In this document: piece after piece, positions 52,406 to 60,933 of the stretch
Numbering within the stretch: position 1 is the stretch's first letter
How the letters are laid out: every line of letters begins with the position of its first letter
Assembly: GCA_028287305.1 (NCBI GenBank)
Contig: JAQBPX010000014.1
Span: 1-64,000, forward strand
DNA: 64,000 nucleotides
Direction of reading: 5' to 3'
From: Gemmatimonadota bacterium
Lineage (GTDB): Bacteria; Gemmatimonadota; Gemmatimonadetes; Gemmatimonadales; Gemmatimonadaceae
Made by a program: the position numbers and the translations under genes
Notes under the pieces: generated by a model
Database searches by the model: none
Told to the model about the DNA's origin: nothing
What the model saw: only the letters and a program-made list of their open reading frames with translations

Positions 52406-53473
52406 ATGGACGACCGACACTTCCGCCGCCTGGCGCGCTACTTCGCCGGCGAATGCCCGGCAGAGGAGGCGCTCGAGACGCAGCGCTGGCTGGCCGCTGA
52501 CCCGGCCCGGCAGCTCGAGGCCGACCGGCTGCACGACCTCTGGCGAGCCAGCGCCGAATCGGAGCGCGTCGCGAACAGCGATGACGCGTGGGAGCGCCTC
52601 GCCGCGCGCATGCAGGTCACGGAGGGCGTGCCGCAGGTCACGCTCTTCCAGACGGGCGAGACCTCGGTGCATCGCAAGCGCTTCCGCTGGCAGCGCGACG
52701 AATCCTCCCGCTCGCGCATCGCAGTGGTCGCCGCGGCAGCAGCCGTGCTCGTGGCGAGCGCGACGCTCTACGCGCGCCATGAAGGGCTGATCGGCTCCGG
52801 GGGCGACCGCGTGACCACCATCGCCGGCGCGCAGCCGCGCGTGTTCCGCACCGCGCGCGGCCAGCGCGCCGTCATCATGCTCGGCGACGGCACCCGGGTG
52901 GAGCTGGGCGCCGAGAGCGTGCTGCGCGTCAAGCCGTTCGGCGCGGGGGCGCGCGAGCTCACGCTCGATGGCCAGGCGGTGTTCGACGTGGCGCACGACA
53001 CGCTGCACCCATTCCTCGTTCGCTCGGGCAACGCCATCACCGAGGACCTGGGCACGCGCTTCACGGTGCGCGCCTATCACGGCGACTCGCAGGTGGAGGT
53101 GCTGGTGTCGAGCGGACAGGTGGCGCTGCGCGCGGTTGGCGCTCCAGCGAGCTCCGGCACGCTGCTCGGCCCCGCCGACCTGGGGATCCTCGACTCGATC
53201 GGGCGCACCACCGTGCGCAATGGCGCGGACTCCACCCGCTACCTGGCGTGGACCCGGGACCGGCTCGTGTTCGAGAACGCACCGCTGGGCGAAGTGGTCC
53301 GCGAAGTCTCGCGATGGTTCGACGTGAGCATCGACGTGGACGACCGCGTGAGCCTCTCGCGACGCGTGACGCTCAACGTGCCCGCACGCGCACTACCCGA
53401 GGTGCTCGGCGCGATCACCGTGCCGCTGCGCCTCCATTTCTCGATGCGCGGCCGCGACGTCTCCATTCACTGA
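52406..53473 (+). CDS. FecR-like antisigma factor
   Basis: Product of 355 aa from ATG 52406 (a TTG six bases upstream is in frame). The cytoplasmic N-terminus has the DUF4880-type start (FRRLARYFAGECPAEEALETQRWLAADPARQLEADRLHDLWRA), one transmembrane helix lies at about 104-122, and the periplasmic FecR domain follows: TARGQRAVIMLGDGTRVELGAESVLRVKPFGAGARELTLDGQAVFDVAHD ... PFLVRSGNAITEDLGTRFTVRAYHGD. The final part (FENAPLGEVVREVSRWFDVSIDVDD) is the C-terminal STN-like/DUF4974 domain that meets the receptor. Sits between the sigma and SusC genes, as expected. Confidence 0.92.
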   Translation: MDDRHFRRLARYFAGECPAEEALETQRWLAADPARQLEADRLHDLWRASAESERVANSDDAWERLAARMQVTEGVPQVTLFQTGETSVHRKRFRWQRDESSRSRIAVVAAAAAVLVASATLYARHEGLIGSGGDRVTTIAGAQPRVFRTARGQRAVIMLGDGTRVELGAESVLRVKPFGAGARELTLDGQAVFDVAHDTLHPFLVRSGNAITEDLGTRFTVRAYHGDSQVEVLVSSGQVALRAVGAPASSGTLLGPADLGILDSIGRTTVRNGADSTRYLAWTRDRLVFENAPLGEVVREVSRWFDVSIDVDDRVSLSRRVTLNVPARALPEVLGAITVPLRLHFSMRGRDVSIH

Positions 53474-53550
53474 TTCGCCCGTTGAACGCACGAATGCAAC
53501 CAGGAACTTTCGCACCGCCCATTCACCCGGCCCTGTCCCGGAGCAACACC

Positions 53551-56500
53551 ATGGACCACCGCAGACGCACCGGCACCGCTCGCCTCGCGCGATCGCTTTC
53601 CCTGCTGGCCCTCGCCGCCATCGCATGGCCGGCCCTCGGCGCGCAGGACACGTCCCCGCGCCCCGCGTTCAACGGCGCGCGCGCCCCGCAGTACCTGCCG
53701 CTCGAGAGCGTGCGATCCGGTCGCGTGCGGATGCCCGAGGCGCTCAAGCGCCGCGTGAGCGTCACGCTCGAGCGCGTGCCGCTGCAGCGCGTGCTGATGG
53801 AGATCGCCACGCAGGCCGGACTCGGCCTGTCGTACGGCGAGGACCTGGTGCGCGCGGCGCCGACCGTGTCCGTTGACATCACCGGCCTCAGCGCCGCCGA
53901 CGCGCTGGCACGAGCCGTGGACGGCACGCGCTGGACCGTGCTGGTGACGGCCAGCGGACAGGTGACGGTAAGCTCAGCGAGCGTGATGATGGTGGGCACC
54001 GTGAGCGGCCGCGTCACGGATCGCGGCAGCAACCAGCCGGTGGAGGCCGCGCAGGTGACGATCGAGGGCACGACCCTCGGCCGCACCACCACCGCTGACG
54101 GGCGCTTCAGCATCACCGGCGTTCCCGCCGGCGCGCAGCACCTGAACGTGCGACGCATCGGATACGACGCCCAGTCCGTTCCCGTGATCGTCGCCGACGG
54201 TCAGTCGGCAACGGTCGACATCGCGCTGCGCCACAGCGCCGTCTCGCTCTCCGACGTGGTGGTCACGGCGACGGGCACAGAGCGAACGCGCGAGGTCGGC
54301 AACAGCGTCTCGATCGTGGACCTGAGCAACGAGCGCGCGCCGGTCACCAACACGCAGCAGCTTCTGAGCGGCCGGGTGCCGGGCGTCACGGTGCTCTCGA
54401 ACTCCGGCCAGGCGGGCCAGGGCGGCTCGATCCGTCTCCGCGGCGTGAACAGCATCAGTCAGGGCAACTCACCGATCATCTACGTGGATGGCGTGCGCAT
54501 CTCGAATGCGCGCACGCCGACCAGCGTCGGCGGCCACGGTGACATCCTGCCGCTGAACGACATCGACATGACGGACGTGGAGCGCATCGAGGTGGTGAAG
54601 GGACCCGCCGCCACCACGCTCTACGGCACCGAGGCGAGCGGCGGCGTGATCCAGATCTTCACGAAGCGCGGCCACACTGGTGGAATCCAGACCAACCTCG
54701 ACGCGACCACCGGATTCAACAACATGGGCCATGTGGGCTCGAAGTCCGATCCCACCGGCATGTTCGTGAACAAGTGCTCGGGCGTGCAGGTGATCGGCGA
54801 CGGCACGAAGTTCGAGGATCCCACCTGTCCGTCCAGCGGCTCCTGGCTGAGCAACGGGCCGATCCGCCGCGTGTCGCTCGGCCTGCGCGGCTCCACGACG
54901 TCCAACGAGTACTTCCTCAGCGGCAACTTCGACGACGAGCACTCGGTGCTCGAAGTGGGCAACAACAAGTCCGGCGGCGTGCGCGGTAACATGACCGTGC
55001 ATGCGTCGCCCAAGCTCACGCTCGCGCTCAACAGCTCGTTCGTGAAGCGCGACGTGCGCTGGTATCCCGACGGCCTGAGCAGCAACGCCTTCCTGCTGAA
55101 CGTGTCGCGCGGATCGGGCACCTTCTTCAAGGGACCGGGCTGCACCGACGCCACCGCCGTCTGCCTGGCGAACGACAGCATCTTCACGGTCGTGAACACC
55201 ACCGCCACCAACCACTTCATCACCGGCGGCACGGCGACCTTCACGCCCATCACGCCGCTCTCGGTGCGACTGGCCGCGGGCTACGACTACAACACCGCTG
55301 ACGTCACCGACATCACGCCCTTTGGGCACCTGCGCGTGCCGCTCGGCTCCCTGGCCGAGACGCAGTGGGACCGCGCGCTGATCACGGTGGACCTTGCGGG
55401 CACCCTCACGCACCCGATCGGCAGCTCGTTCGCGACCACCACGAGTGTGGGCGGTCAGGCGTTCGACAGCCGCCTCCACTCCACCGACCTCGCGAGCAGC
55501 AACTTTGCGGCGCCGGGCACGCCGGTGCTCACGTCAGGCTCGCTGCGCAACATCAGCGGCGTGAACGAGCAGCGCGTGATCAACGCCGGCTTCTTCGGCC
55601 AGGAGATGCTCGCCTGGCGCGACCGGTTGTTCGTGACCGGCGGCGTGCGCGTCGATGGCAACAGCGCCTTCGGCACGGGGTTTGGACTCCAGACGTATCC
55701 CAAGCTCGCGATCGCCTACGCGATCTCCGACGAGCCCTTCTGGTCGAAGCGCTTCATCGAGACGCTCAAGCTGCGCGCCGCGCTCGGTGAGTCCGGCAAG
55801 GCTCCCGGTGCGTTCGACGCCGTGCGCACATGGGATCCTGTCGCCGCGGAGAACGGCCAGTCGGCGTTCGAGCCGAGCCAGGTGGGCAACCCCGACCTGG
55901 GCCCGGAGCGCACGCGCGAGACGGAAGCGGGCTTCGACGCGAGCCTCCTGAATGGCCGCTTCACCGTGTCGTACTCGTTCTACAACTCGCGCACCAACGG
56001 TGCCCTGGTGCCGGTGGTGAACCCGCCCTCCATGGGGTTCTCCACCCGGCAGCTCGAGAACATCGGCGTGCTGAAGAACCACGGCAGCGAAATCTCGCTC
56101 AATGCGCAGCTGCTCTCGCGCAGCAACGTGGACTTCAACGCCGGCCTGCAGTTCACCGCCACGAAGAGCGAGGCGGGCGACCTGGGTGGCCAGACGATCA
56201 CGGTGGACGCCAACTCCCTCTCCTTCGTGCAGCAGGGATTGCCAGCGCCGAGCTACATCGGCAGCCGCATCACCAACCCCGACGCGATCGCCGATCCCAT
56301 CGTGGAGAAGAACGTCTTCCTCGGCGGCACCTTCCCCACCGCGATCATCAACCCGCGCGCCACGCTGCGACTCTGGAACCGCGTGACGCTCGATGCCATC
56401 GGTGAATTCCAGCGCGGCGGTCACCTGCTCAACTCGATCGGCTTCGCGAACGAGGGGCTGTTCACCTGGCAGCCCTGCTACGCCACGCAGGCCAAGCTGC

Positions 56501-56847
56501 GTGCCTTCGCCGGCGGCGATGCCACGGCGCTCAACGACGTCACCGCCCGCGAGCGCGGCCGCTGCGCGATTGCCTCGAGCGTGCGTGACGCCGGCTTCTG
56601 GGTGGAGAAGAACGACTTCTTCAAGCTGCGCAGCGCGTCGCTCAGCTTCGACATCCCGAATCGGTTCCTGTACACCACGAAGGCGACGTCCATCACCTTC
56701 ACGGGGCAGAACCTGTTCAAGAGCACGAAGTACACGGGCACCGATCCGGAATCCGCTGACCAGGGAGTGAACAGCTTCTCGCGTCGCGACTACTACATCT
56801 TCCCGTCCCCGCGCACCTTCCTCGTCACTCTTCATACGAGCTTCTGA
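53551..56847 (+). CDS. SusC/RagA-type TonB-dependent outer membrane receptor
   Basis: Product of 1098 aa; ATG 53551 has GGAG nine bases upstream and starts a signal peptide (to about 33, ALGAQ). Order: STN secretin/TonB N-terminal domain (VSVTLERVPLQRVLMEIATQAGLGLSYGEDLVR, about 65-130), carboxypeptidase-regulatory-like beta domain (TVSGRVTDRGSNQPVEAAQVTIEG), plug with SusC-type sequence (QQLLSGRVPGVTVLSNSGQAGQGGSIRLRGVNS), and a beta barrel ending in ...VTLHTSF with the terminal aromatic required for insertion. The STN domain fits regulation by the FecR/sigma pair. Ligand unknown; glycans, peptides and siderophores are all possible. Confidence 0.95.
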   Translation: MDHRRRTGTARLARSLSLLALAAIAWPALGAQDTSPRPAFNGARAPQYLPLESVRSGRVRMPEALKRRVSVTLERVPLQRVLMEIATQAGLGLSYGEDLVRAAPTVSVDITGLSAADALARAVDGTRWTVLVTASGQVTVSSASVMMVGTVSGRVTDRGSNQPVEAAQVTIEGTTLGRTTTADGRFSITGVPAGAQHLNVRRIGYDAQSVPVIVADGQSATVDIALRHSAVSLSDVVVTATGTERTREVGNSVSIVDLSNERAPVTNTQQLLSGRVPGVTVLSNSGQAGQGGSIRLRGVNSISQGNSPIIYVDGVRISNARTPTSVGGHGDILPLNDIDMTDVERIEVVKGPAATTLYGTEASGGVIQIFTKRGHTGGIQTNLDATTGFNNMGHVGSKSDPTGMFVNKCSGVQVIGDGTKFEDPTCPSSGSWLSNGPIRRVSLGLRGSTTSNEYFLSGNFDDEHSVLEVGNNKSGGVRGNMTVHASPKLTLALNSSFVKRDVRWYPDGLSSNAFLLNVSRGSGTFFKGPGCTDATAVCLANDSIFTVVNTTATNHFITGGTATFTPITPLSVRLAAGYDYNTADVTDITPFGHLRVPLGSLAETQWDRALITVDLAGTLTHPIGSSFATTTSVGGQAFDSRLHSTDLASSNFAAPGTPVLTSGSLRNISGVNEQRVINAGFFGQEMLAWRDRLFVTGGVRVDGNSAFGTGFGLQTYPKLAIAYAISDEPFWSKRFIETLKLRAALGESGKAPGAFDAVRTWDPVAAENGQSAFEPSQVGNPDLGPERTRETEAGFDASLLNGRFTVSYSFYNSRTNGALVPVVNPPSMGFSTRQLENIGVLKNHGSEISLNAQLLSRSNVDFNAGLQFTATKSEAGDLGGQTITVDANSLSFVQQGLPAPSYIGSRITNPDAIADPIVEKNVFLGGTFPTAIINPRATLRLWNRVTLDAIGEFQRGGHLLNSIGFANEGLFTWQPCYATQAKLRAFAGGDATALNDVTARERGRCAIASSVRDAGFWVEKNDFFKLRSASLSFDIPNRFLYTTKATSITFTGQNLFKSTKYTGTDPESADQGVNSFSRRDYYIFPSPRTFLVTLHTSF

Positions 56848-56849
56848 TC

Positions 56850-58073
56850 ATGACGACCAACCATCGAGGACTGTCCTCCGGCGCGCGGGCCGCGGTCGCA
56901 TTCGCGGCATGCGCGATCGTGCTGGCCGGCTGCGACCTGAAGGTCACCAACCCGGGCCCCATCGCCGACGCCGCACTGAGCAACGCGACGGCCATCCCCG
57001 CGATCGTGAACGGGATGGGCGGCGACCTCTCTTTCGCGCTCGGACGCTACATCGATCGCGGCGCGCTCGCGAGTGGTGAGCTGAGCGAGGCCGGCCTGTT
57101 CATTCCGGAGACGCACTACTTCCAGGGCTCCTTCCTGCCGCAGGACGTGAACACCGACTGGAGCAACATGCAGACGGCGCGCTGGACCGCCGAGTCGGGG
57201 CTGGCGCGCATGAAGTCGGTGCTCGGCGCCGCGTTCGAGACGAACGTGAACACGCCGCGCGCCTATCTGTACGCCGGCTTTGCCAACCGCCTGCTCGGCG
57301 AGAACACCTGCGTCGCCGTGATCGACGGCGGGCCGGCGCAGAGCGACAGCGTGTACTTCCAGCGCGCCGAGAGCCTGTTCACGCGGGCGAACCAGCTCGC
57401 GACGGCACTCAACAACACCGCCGTCGCCACGGCGGCGCTCGGTGGTCGCGCGACGGTGCGCGCGTGGCAGGGGAACTGGACCGGCGCTGCTGCGGATGCG
57501 TCGCTCGTGCCCACCGCGTTCGTGTTCAACGCGATCTACTCGACGAACACCACGCGCGAGAACCTCGACATCGCCACGCAGACCATCACTCGCAGCGAGA
57601 GCACAGTGTTCGGTACCGCGTTCGCCGTGACGAACAAGGACCCTCGCGCCACGTGGGACACGGTGAAGACCGGAACCGCGGTGGCGAAGGGCGCGAATGG
57701 GACGCCGGTGTTCCGGCAGACCAAGTACAAGACTCTCGCGGCGCCGGTGGCGCTCACCAAGGGAACGGAGATGCTGCTGCTGCGCGCCGAGGCGGCGCTG
57801 CGGAATGGCGACGTGGTGAACGCGATGCTCTTGATCAACCAGGAGCGCGCGACGTTCAGCCTGGCGCCGCTCGCAGCGACCACGGTGGCGCAGGCGACCA
57901 CGATCCTGCAGTCGGAGCGCGGCTACGTGCTGTGGCTGGAAGGGCGCCGCCTCTGGGACCTGCGCCGCTGGCTGGTGGAGGGGACGAACAGCTTCCTGGC
58001 TACGCGCGACAAGTGCATCCCGCCGAGCGCCGATGAGCAGGCGTCGAATCCCAACCTGCGCGCCGGGGGATAG
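56850..58073 (+). CDS. RagB/SusD-type lipoprotein
   Basis: Product of 407 aa, 2 bases after the SusC gene. Lipobox LAGC (Cys29), then DLKVTNPGPIADAAL, the usual DUF-like N-terminus for shorter SusD relatives, and helices of TPR type (AESLFTRANQLATALNNTAVATAALGGRATVRAWQGNWTGAAADASL). The C-terminal ILQSERGYVLWLEGRRLWDLRRWL is the RagB/SusD ExxxELxxEGxRxxDLxRW signature. Partner that lids the SusC pore and binds the nutrient on the cell surface. Confidence 0.92.
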   Translation: MTTNHRGLSSGARAAVAFAACAIVLAGCDLKVTNPGPIADAALSNATAIPAIVNGMGGDLSFALGRYIDRGALASGELSEAGLFIPETHYFQGSFLPQDVNTDWSNMQTARWTAESGLARMKSVLGAAFETNVNTPRAYLYAGFANRLLGENTCVAVIDGGPAQSDSVYFQRAESLFTRANQLATALNNTAVATAALGGRATVRAWQGNWTGAAADASLVPTAFVFNAIYSTNTTRENLDIATQTITRSESTVFGTAFAVTNKDPRATWDTVKTGTAVAKGANGTPVFRQTKYKTLAAPVALTKGTEMLLLRAEAALRNGDVVNAMLLINQERATFSLAPLAATTVAQATTILQSERGYVLWLEGRRLWDLRRWLVEGTNSFLATRDKCIPPSADEQASNPNLRAGG

Positions 58074-58108
58074 TCGCGGGGCCGGTGGTGGAACGCGTTA
58101 TGCCCCCT

Positions 58109-58125
58109 GGGTGAGGGTCACCCTC
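58109..58125 (+). promoter_or_regulatory. Short inverted repeat upstream of the small basic protein gene
   Basis: GGGTGA-GGG-TCACCC (58109-58123), nested with GAGGGT-C-ACCCTC (58113-58125), lies 15 bases before ATG 58140. The half-site GGGTGA is the same as at 6229-6273. Could be an operator or a hairpin controlling translation. Confidence 0.4.
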
Positions 58126-58139
58126 ATCGAGGATACAGC

Positions 58140-58361
58140 ATGCGCGAGAACGACAAGTCGTCAGGGAACAACCGCCTGGGCAAGGTGAAGAAGGGCTCGC
58201 CAGGCGGATCGGGTGGCAAGGGCCAGCACGGCACCGACAGCGGCAAGACGGACAGCTCGAAGAAGGAGCGTCACGGCTACGGCTCGACCGGTGCGAAGGG
58301 CTCGGGCGGCACCGGTTCGTCGGGTGGCGGTGGCGGCGGCAGCGGCGGCGTACACGGCTGA
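58140..58361 (+). CDS. Small Gly/Ser/Lys-rich protein
   Basis: Product of 73 aa, low in complexity: a basic N-terminal half (NRLGKVKKGSPGGSGGKG, SGKTDSSKKERHGYG) and a tail of Gly/Ser repeats ending SGGVHG. No fold is expected. ATG 58140 is preceded by AGG at short range. Coding composition and clean boundaries favour a real gene of a disordered, perhaps nucleic-acid- or surface-binding peptide, but there is no family evidence. Confidence 0.5.
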   Translation: MRENDKSSGNNRLGKVKKGSPGGSGGKGQHGTDSGKTDSSKKERHGYGSTGAKGSGGTGSSGGGGGGSGGVHG

Positions 58362-58402
58362 GGGCAACAGCTAACAGCAACAGCCAAGAGCAACAGCCTT
58401 GG

Positions 58403-58507
58403 CCGCGGACGAGCGCGGACGAGCGAGGAAACAGCAGAAAAAAAACAGCAAGAATGTTCTGGTAGTTCTTCCTGCTGTTCTCCTCGCTCGTCCGCGCTCG
58501 TCCGCGG
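58403..58507. repeat. Long perfect-stem inverted repeat E between convergent genes
   Basis: A perfect 27-bp stem (58403-58429 with 58481-58507) surrounds a 51-base loop; pairing continues imperfectly into AACAGCAG-type sequence on both sides. Each arm consists of tandem GCGGACGAGC words, and upstream (58366-58400) ACAGC is repeated. It contains an A-run of eight at 58438-58445. Stop codons of the converging genes lie 42 bases left and 20 bases right, so it could terminate both. Confidence 0.85.
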
Positions 58508-58526
58508 CTAAAGCAGTTCCCCTGCC

Positions 58527-58799
58527 CTACCCCAAAAACCGCCTCGCCAGCTGCTCCAGGCGGTCATCGTCAGCCACGAGCGCCTCCTGCCTTATGGCCT
58601 CCACGTGCTCGCGCAGCTTCGGCTCTCCCCAGTAGTAGCCCGTGGCGCGCTCGGCCAGCTGCGTCTCGTTCACGCGGGCCGCCTCCAGGAGGGCCAGCGC
58701 GGCCGCGCGGTCATACGCTGGATCATCGCGCTCGGGAAGCGCATAATTGCGGCGGGGCATCTCCCCTTCCGCGTCGTCCCGCAGGAATGCTCGTGACAT
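58527..58799 (-). CDS. Conserved small protein of unknown function
   Basis: Product of 90 aa from ATG 58799. MSRAFLRDDAEGEMPRRNYALPERDDPAYDRAAALALLEAARVNETQLAERATGYYWGEPKLREHVEAIRQEALVADDDRLEQLARRFLG. The opening MSRAF-x-x-D-D/E resembles the N-terminus of GreB-associated proteins, and ATGYYWGEPKLREHVE looks conserved, but no domain is known to me. Acidic and helical throughout. Single gene, divergent from the next VOC gene with 30 bases between. Confidence 0.7.
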   Translation of the reverse strand: MSRAFLRDDAEGEMPRRNYALPERDDPAYDRAAALALLEAARVNETQLAERATGYYWGEPKLREHVEAIRQEALVADDDRLEQLARRFLG

Positions 58800-58829
58800 G
58801 GTTCCTTCAACATAGCAACCGCCATTCCG

Positions 58830-59234
58830 GTGATCGAGAACCGCTCCATGCCCCCGGGAGACGTCATCCCGGTGCTCGCCTACCCCGACCCCCTTGCGGC
58901 GGCCCAGTGGCTCTGCGCCGCATTCGGCTTCCGGGAGCACCTGCGGATCGGCGACCACCGAGTCCAGCTCCTGGTCGGCCGGGGCAGCCTGGTTGTGACG
59001 GGGGGCGGCGCTGGCGGGGTTGAAAATGGTTGGGTCATGGTGCGCGTGGCAGACGTCGATTCGCACGCAGCTGCGGCGATGGCGTCCGGCGCTCGCATCC
59101 TGCAGCCGCCCACCGACCACCCGTACGGCGAGCGGCAGTACAGCGCGGAAGACCCGCACGGGCATCGGTGGACGTTCTCGCAGAGCATCGCCGATTCCAA
59201 CCCGGCCGACTGGGGCGGCACTCTCGTCGGCTAG
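58830..59234 (+). CDS. VOC-superfamily protein
   Basis: Product of 134 aa from GTG 58830, chosen because MIENRSMPPGDVIPVLAYPDPLAAAQWLCAAFGFREHLRIGDHRVQLLVGRGSLVVTGG is the full conserved N-terminus; ATG 58848 is the alternative. The second half, VMVRVADVDSHAAAAMASGARILQPPTDHPYGERQYSAEDPHGHRWTFSQ, completes the glyoxalase/BRP-like domain. Ligand unknown. Confidence 0.87.
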   Translation: MIENRSMPPGDVIPVLAYPDPLAAAQWLCAAFGFREHLRIGDHRVQLLVGRGSLVVTGGGAGGVENGWVMVRVADVDSHAAAAMASGARILQPPTDHPYGERQYSAEDPHGHRWTFSQSIADSNPADWGGTLVG

Positions 59235-59286
59235 CGCCACCCCGATTGCTCGTTGCAGCGGTCGGGCCCAACACGCATCGTACCTC

Positions 59287-60525
59287 ATGGCCCAGCTCGC
59301 GCCCCTGGCGCCCGCACGCAGCAGCTACGACCTGACCGCCGCGCGCCCCGCGCCCCCGGCCAGGCGCGCTGCTTCCCCGTTGCTGCCGGCCCTCACCACC
59401 ACGCGCTTCTTCGCGGCGCTCATGGTGGTGGTCTTCCACACCTCCGCCGACACGCCCTTCCTGGCGCAGGCCCCGCGCTCGGTGCGGGCCGTGATCACCG
59501 CGGGATACGTCTGGGTGGGATACTTCTTCATCCTCTCCGGCTTCATCCTCACGTACCAGTACCTCGAGCGCGAGCGCAGCGGTGACTTCGACACCCCTGC
59601 CTTCTGGCGTGCCCGCATCGCGAGGATCTATCCGGGGCACGTGCTCGGATTCCTGCTGGTGCTCCTGGTGGGCGTGCTACCCGTGCACTTCGCCGCACCG
59701 GTGGAGGCCATTCCCCCCGCGCAGGCCGCGCTCGACATCGGCCTCACCGCGCTCCTCTCCCACGCATGGGTGCCGCAGTTCGCGCTCACCTTCAACTTCC
59801 CGTCGTGGTCCCTGGCGGTGGAGTGGACCTTCTACCTGGCCTTCCCCGCACTGCTCGCCTTCAACGCGCGCGGCTCGCTGCGACGCATGGTGCTCTTCGC
59901 GGCCATCGCGCTCGCCCTCGAGACGGCAGTGACGCTCGCCTACTGCGCGAGCGCGCCGCAGGGATGGGACGGCAACACCACGCTCGTGAAGACCACCGCG
60001 AGCCTCTTCATCAAGTTCTCGCCCGTGATGCGCCTCGGCGAGTTCGTCACCGGCATCGCGCTCGCGCGCATCTACTCCGAGCGCGCTCGGCTTGGCCTCA
60101 CCGCCCGACATGGCGCGCTGATGATCGCGCTCTCCGCCGCCATCATCGTCGCCGGCCTCCTCGAGAGCTACTCGATTCCCTTCGCACTGATGCACGACGT
60201 CGCGCTCTCGCTGCCCTTTGCAGCCATGATCCTCGGCATCGCGCTCGCACCGGCGGGCGTCGTGGGGCGGACGCTCTCGCGCCCCTGGCTGGTGCAGCTC
60301 GGCGACGCGAGCTACTCGCTCTACATCCTCCACGGGTCGCTGATCCTGCTCGCCACCTACACCGGCTTCTCCGCGCACTCGGTCGGATGGAACGGCCTCG
60401 TCGGCCGAGTGCTGCTGGTCGCGTCGGCGATCGCGCTGGCGCTCGTTTCCAACCGGTACATCGAAGCCCCCGCCCGCGCCTGGATACTACAGCGCGGCAG
60501 CGCCCCGAATCGCGTCACGGCGTGA
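59287..60525 (+). CDS. Acyltransferase family 3 membrane protein (OafA-like)
   Basis: Product of 412 aa from ATG 59287. After a Pro/Ala-rich N-terminus, RFFAALMVVVFHTSADTPFL carries the catalytic His in helix 1; GYVWVGYFFILSGFILTYQYLERER is the RxxR-like/FFxLSGF motif, FWRARIARIYPGHV follows, and NFPSWSLAVEWTFYLAFPAL and LGDASYSLYILHGSLILL complete the ten-helix acyltransferase-3 pattern. The enzyme O-acylates a sugar or lipid at the inner membrane; acceptor unknown. Stop overlaps the next GTG (GTGA). Confidence 0.92.
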   Translation: MAQLAPLAPARSSYDLTAARPAPPARRAASPLLPALTTTRFFAALMVVVFHTSADTPFLAQAPRSVRAVITAGYVWVGYFFILSGFILTYQYLERERSGDFDTPAFWRARIARIYPGHVLGFLLVLLVGVLPVHFAAPVEAIPPAQAALDIGLTALLSHAWVPQFALTFNFPSWSLAVEWTFYLAFPALLAFNARGSLRRMVLFAAIALALETAVTLAYCASAPQGWDGNTTLVKTTASLFIKFSPVMRLGEFVTGIALARIYSERARLGLTARHGALMIALSAAIIVAGLLESYSIPFALMHDVALSLPFAAMILGIALAPAGVVGRTLSRPWLVQLGDASYSLYILHGSLILLATYTGFSAHSVGWNGLVGRVLLVASAIALALVSNRYIEAPARAWILQRGSAPNRVTA

Positions 60526-60932
60526 TCGTCCACAGGCTCGTCCCGATCCTCAACGTCACGAGCTTCGCCGAGAGCGTGGCGTGGTTCGAGGCGCTCGGCT
60601 TCACGAAGCTGTGGGAGTGGGGCGACCCGCCCGGCTTCGGCGGCGTGGGAAACGGCGCGGTGGAGGTCTTCCTCTGCCAGGACGGCCAGGGAGGCCGCGG
60701 CAGGGGCGACAACGCGATGACGTTCGGCCCCACGGGTGACGAGGGTGGTGACAAGGGCGTGTGGATGTCACTCTTCGTGGAGAACGTGGACGACGTCCAT
60801 CGCCACTGTGTCGCGGCGGCGCTCGACGTGACGTGGCCGCCCACGGACATGCCGTGGGGACTGCGCGAGATGCACGTGCGTCATCCCGACGGACACGTGC
60901 TGCGCATCGGCACTGGCCTCGAGGAGGAGTGA
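60522..60932 (+). CDS. VOC-superfamily (glyoxalase-like) protein
   Basis: Product of 136 aa from GTG 60522. VHRLVPILNVTSFAESVAWFEALGFTKLWEWG followed by VEVFLCQDGQGGRG and VWMSLFVENVDDVHRHCVAAALDVTWPPTDMPWGLREMHVRHPDGHVLRIGTG matches bleomycin-resistance-like VOC proteins. HPDGHVLRIG with the final residues provides the metal-ligand region. Co-transcribed with the acyltransferase and the NmrA-like gene. Confidence 0.88.
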   Translation: MIVHRLVPILNVTSFAESVAWFEALGFTKLWEWGDPPGFGGVGNGAVEVFLCQDGQGGRGRGDNAMTFGPTGDEGGDKGVWMSLFVENVDDVHRHCVAAALDVTWPPTDMPWGLREMHVRHPDGHVLRIGTGLEEE

Positions 60933-60933
60933 C

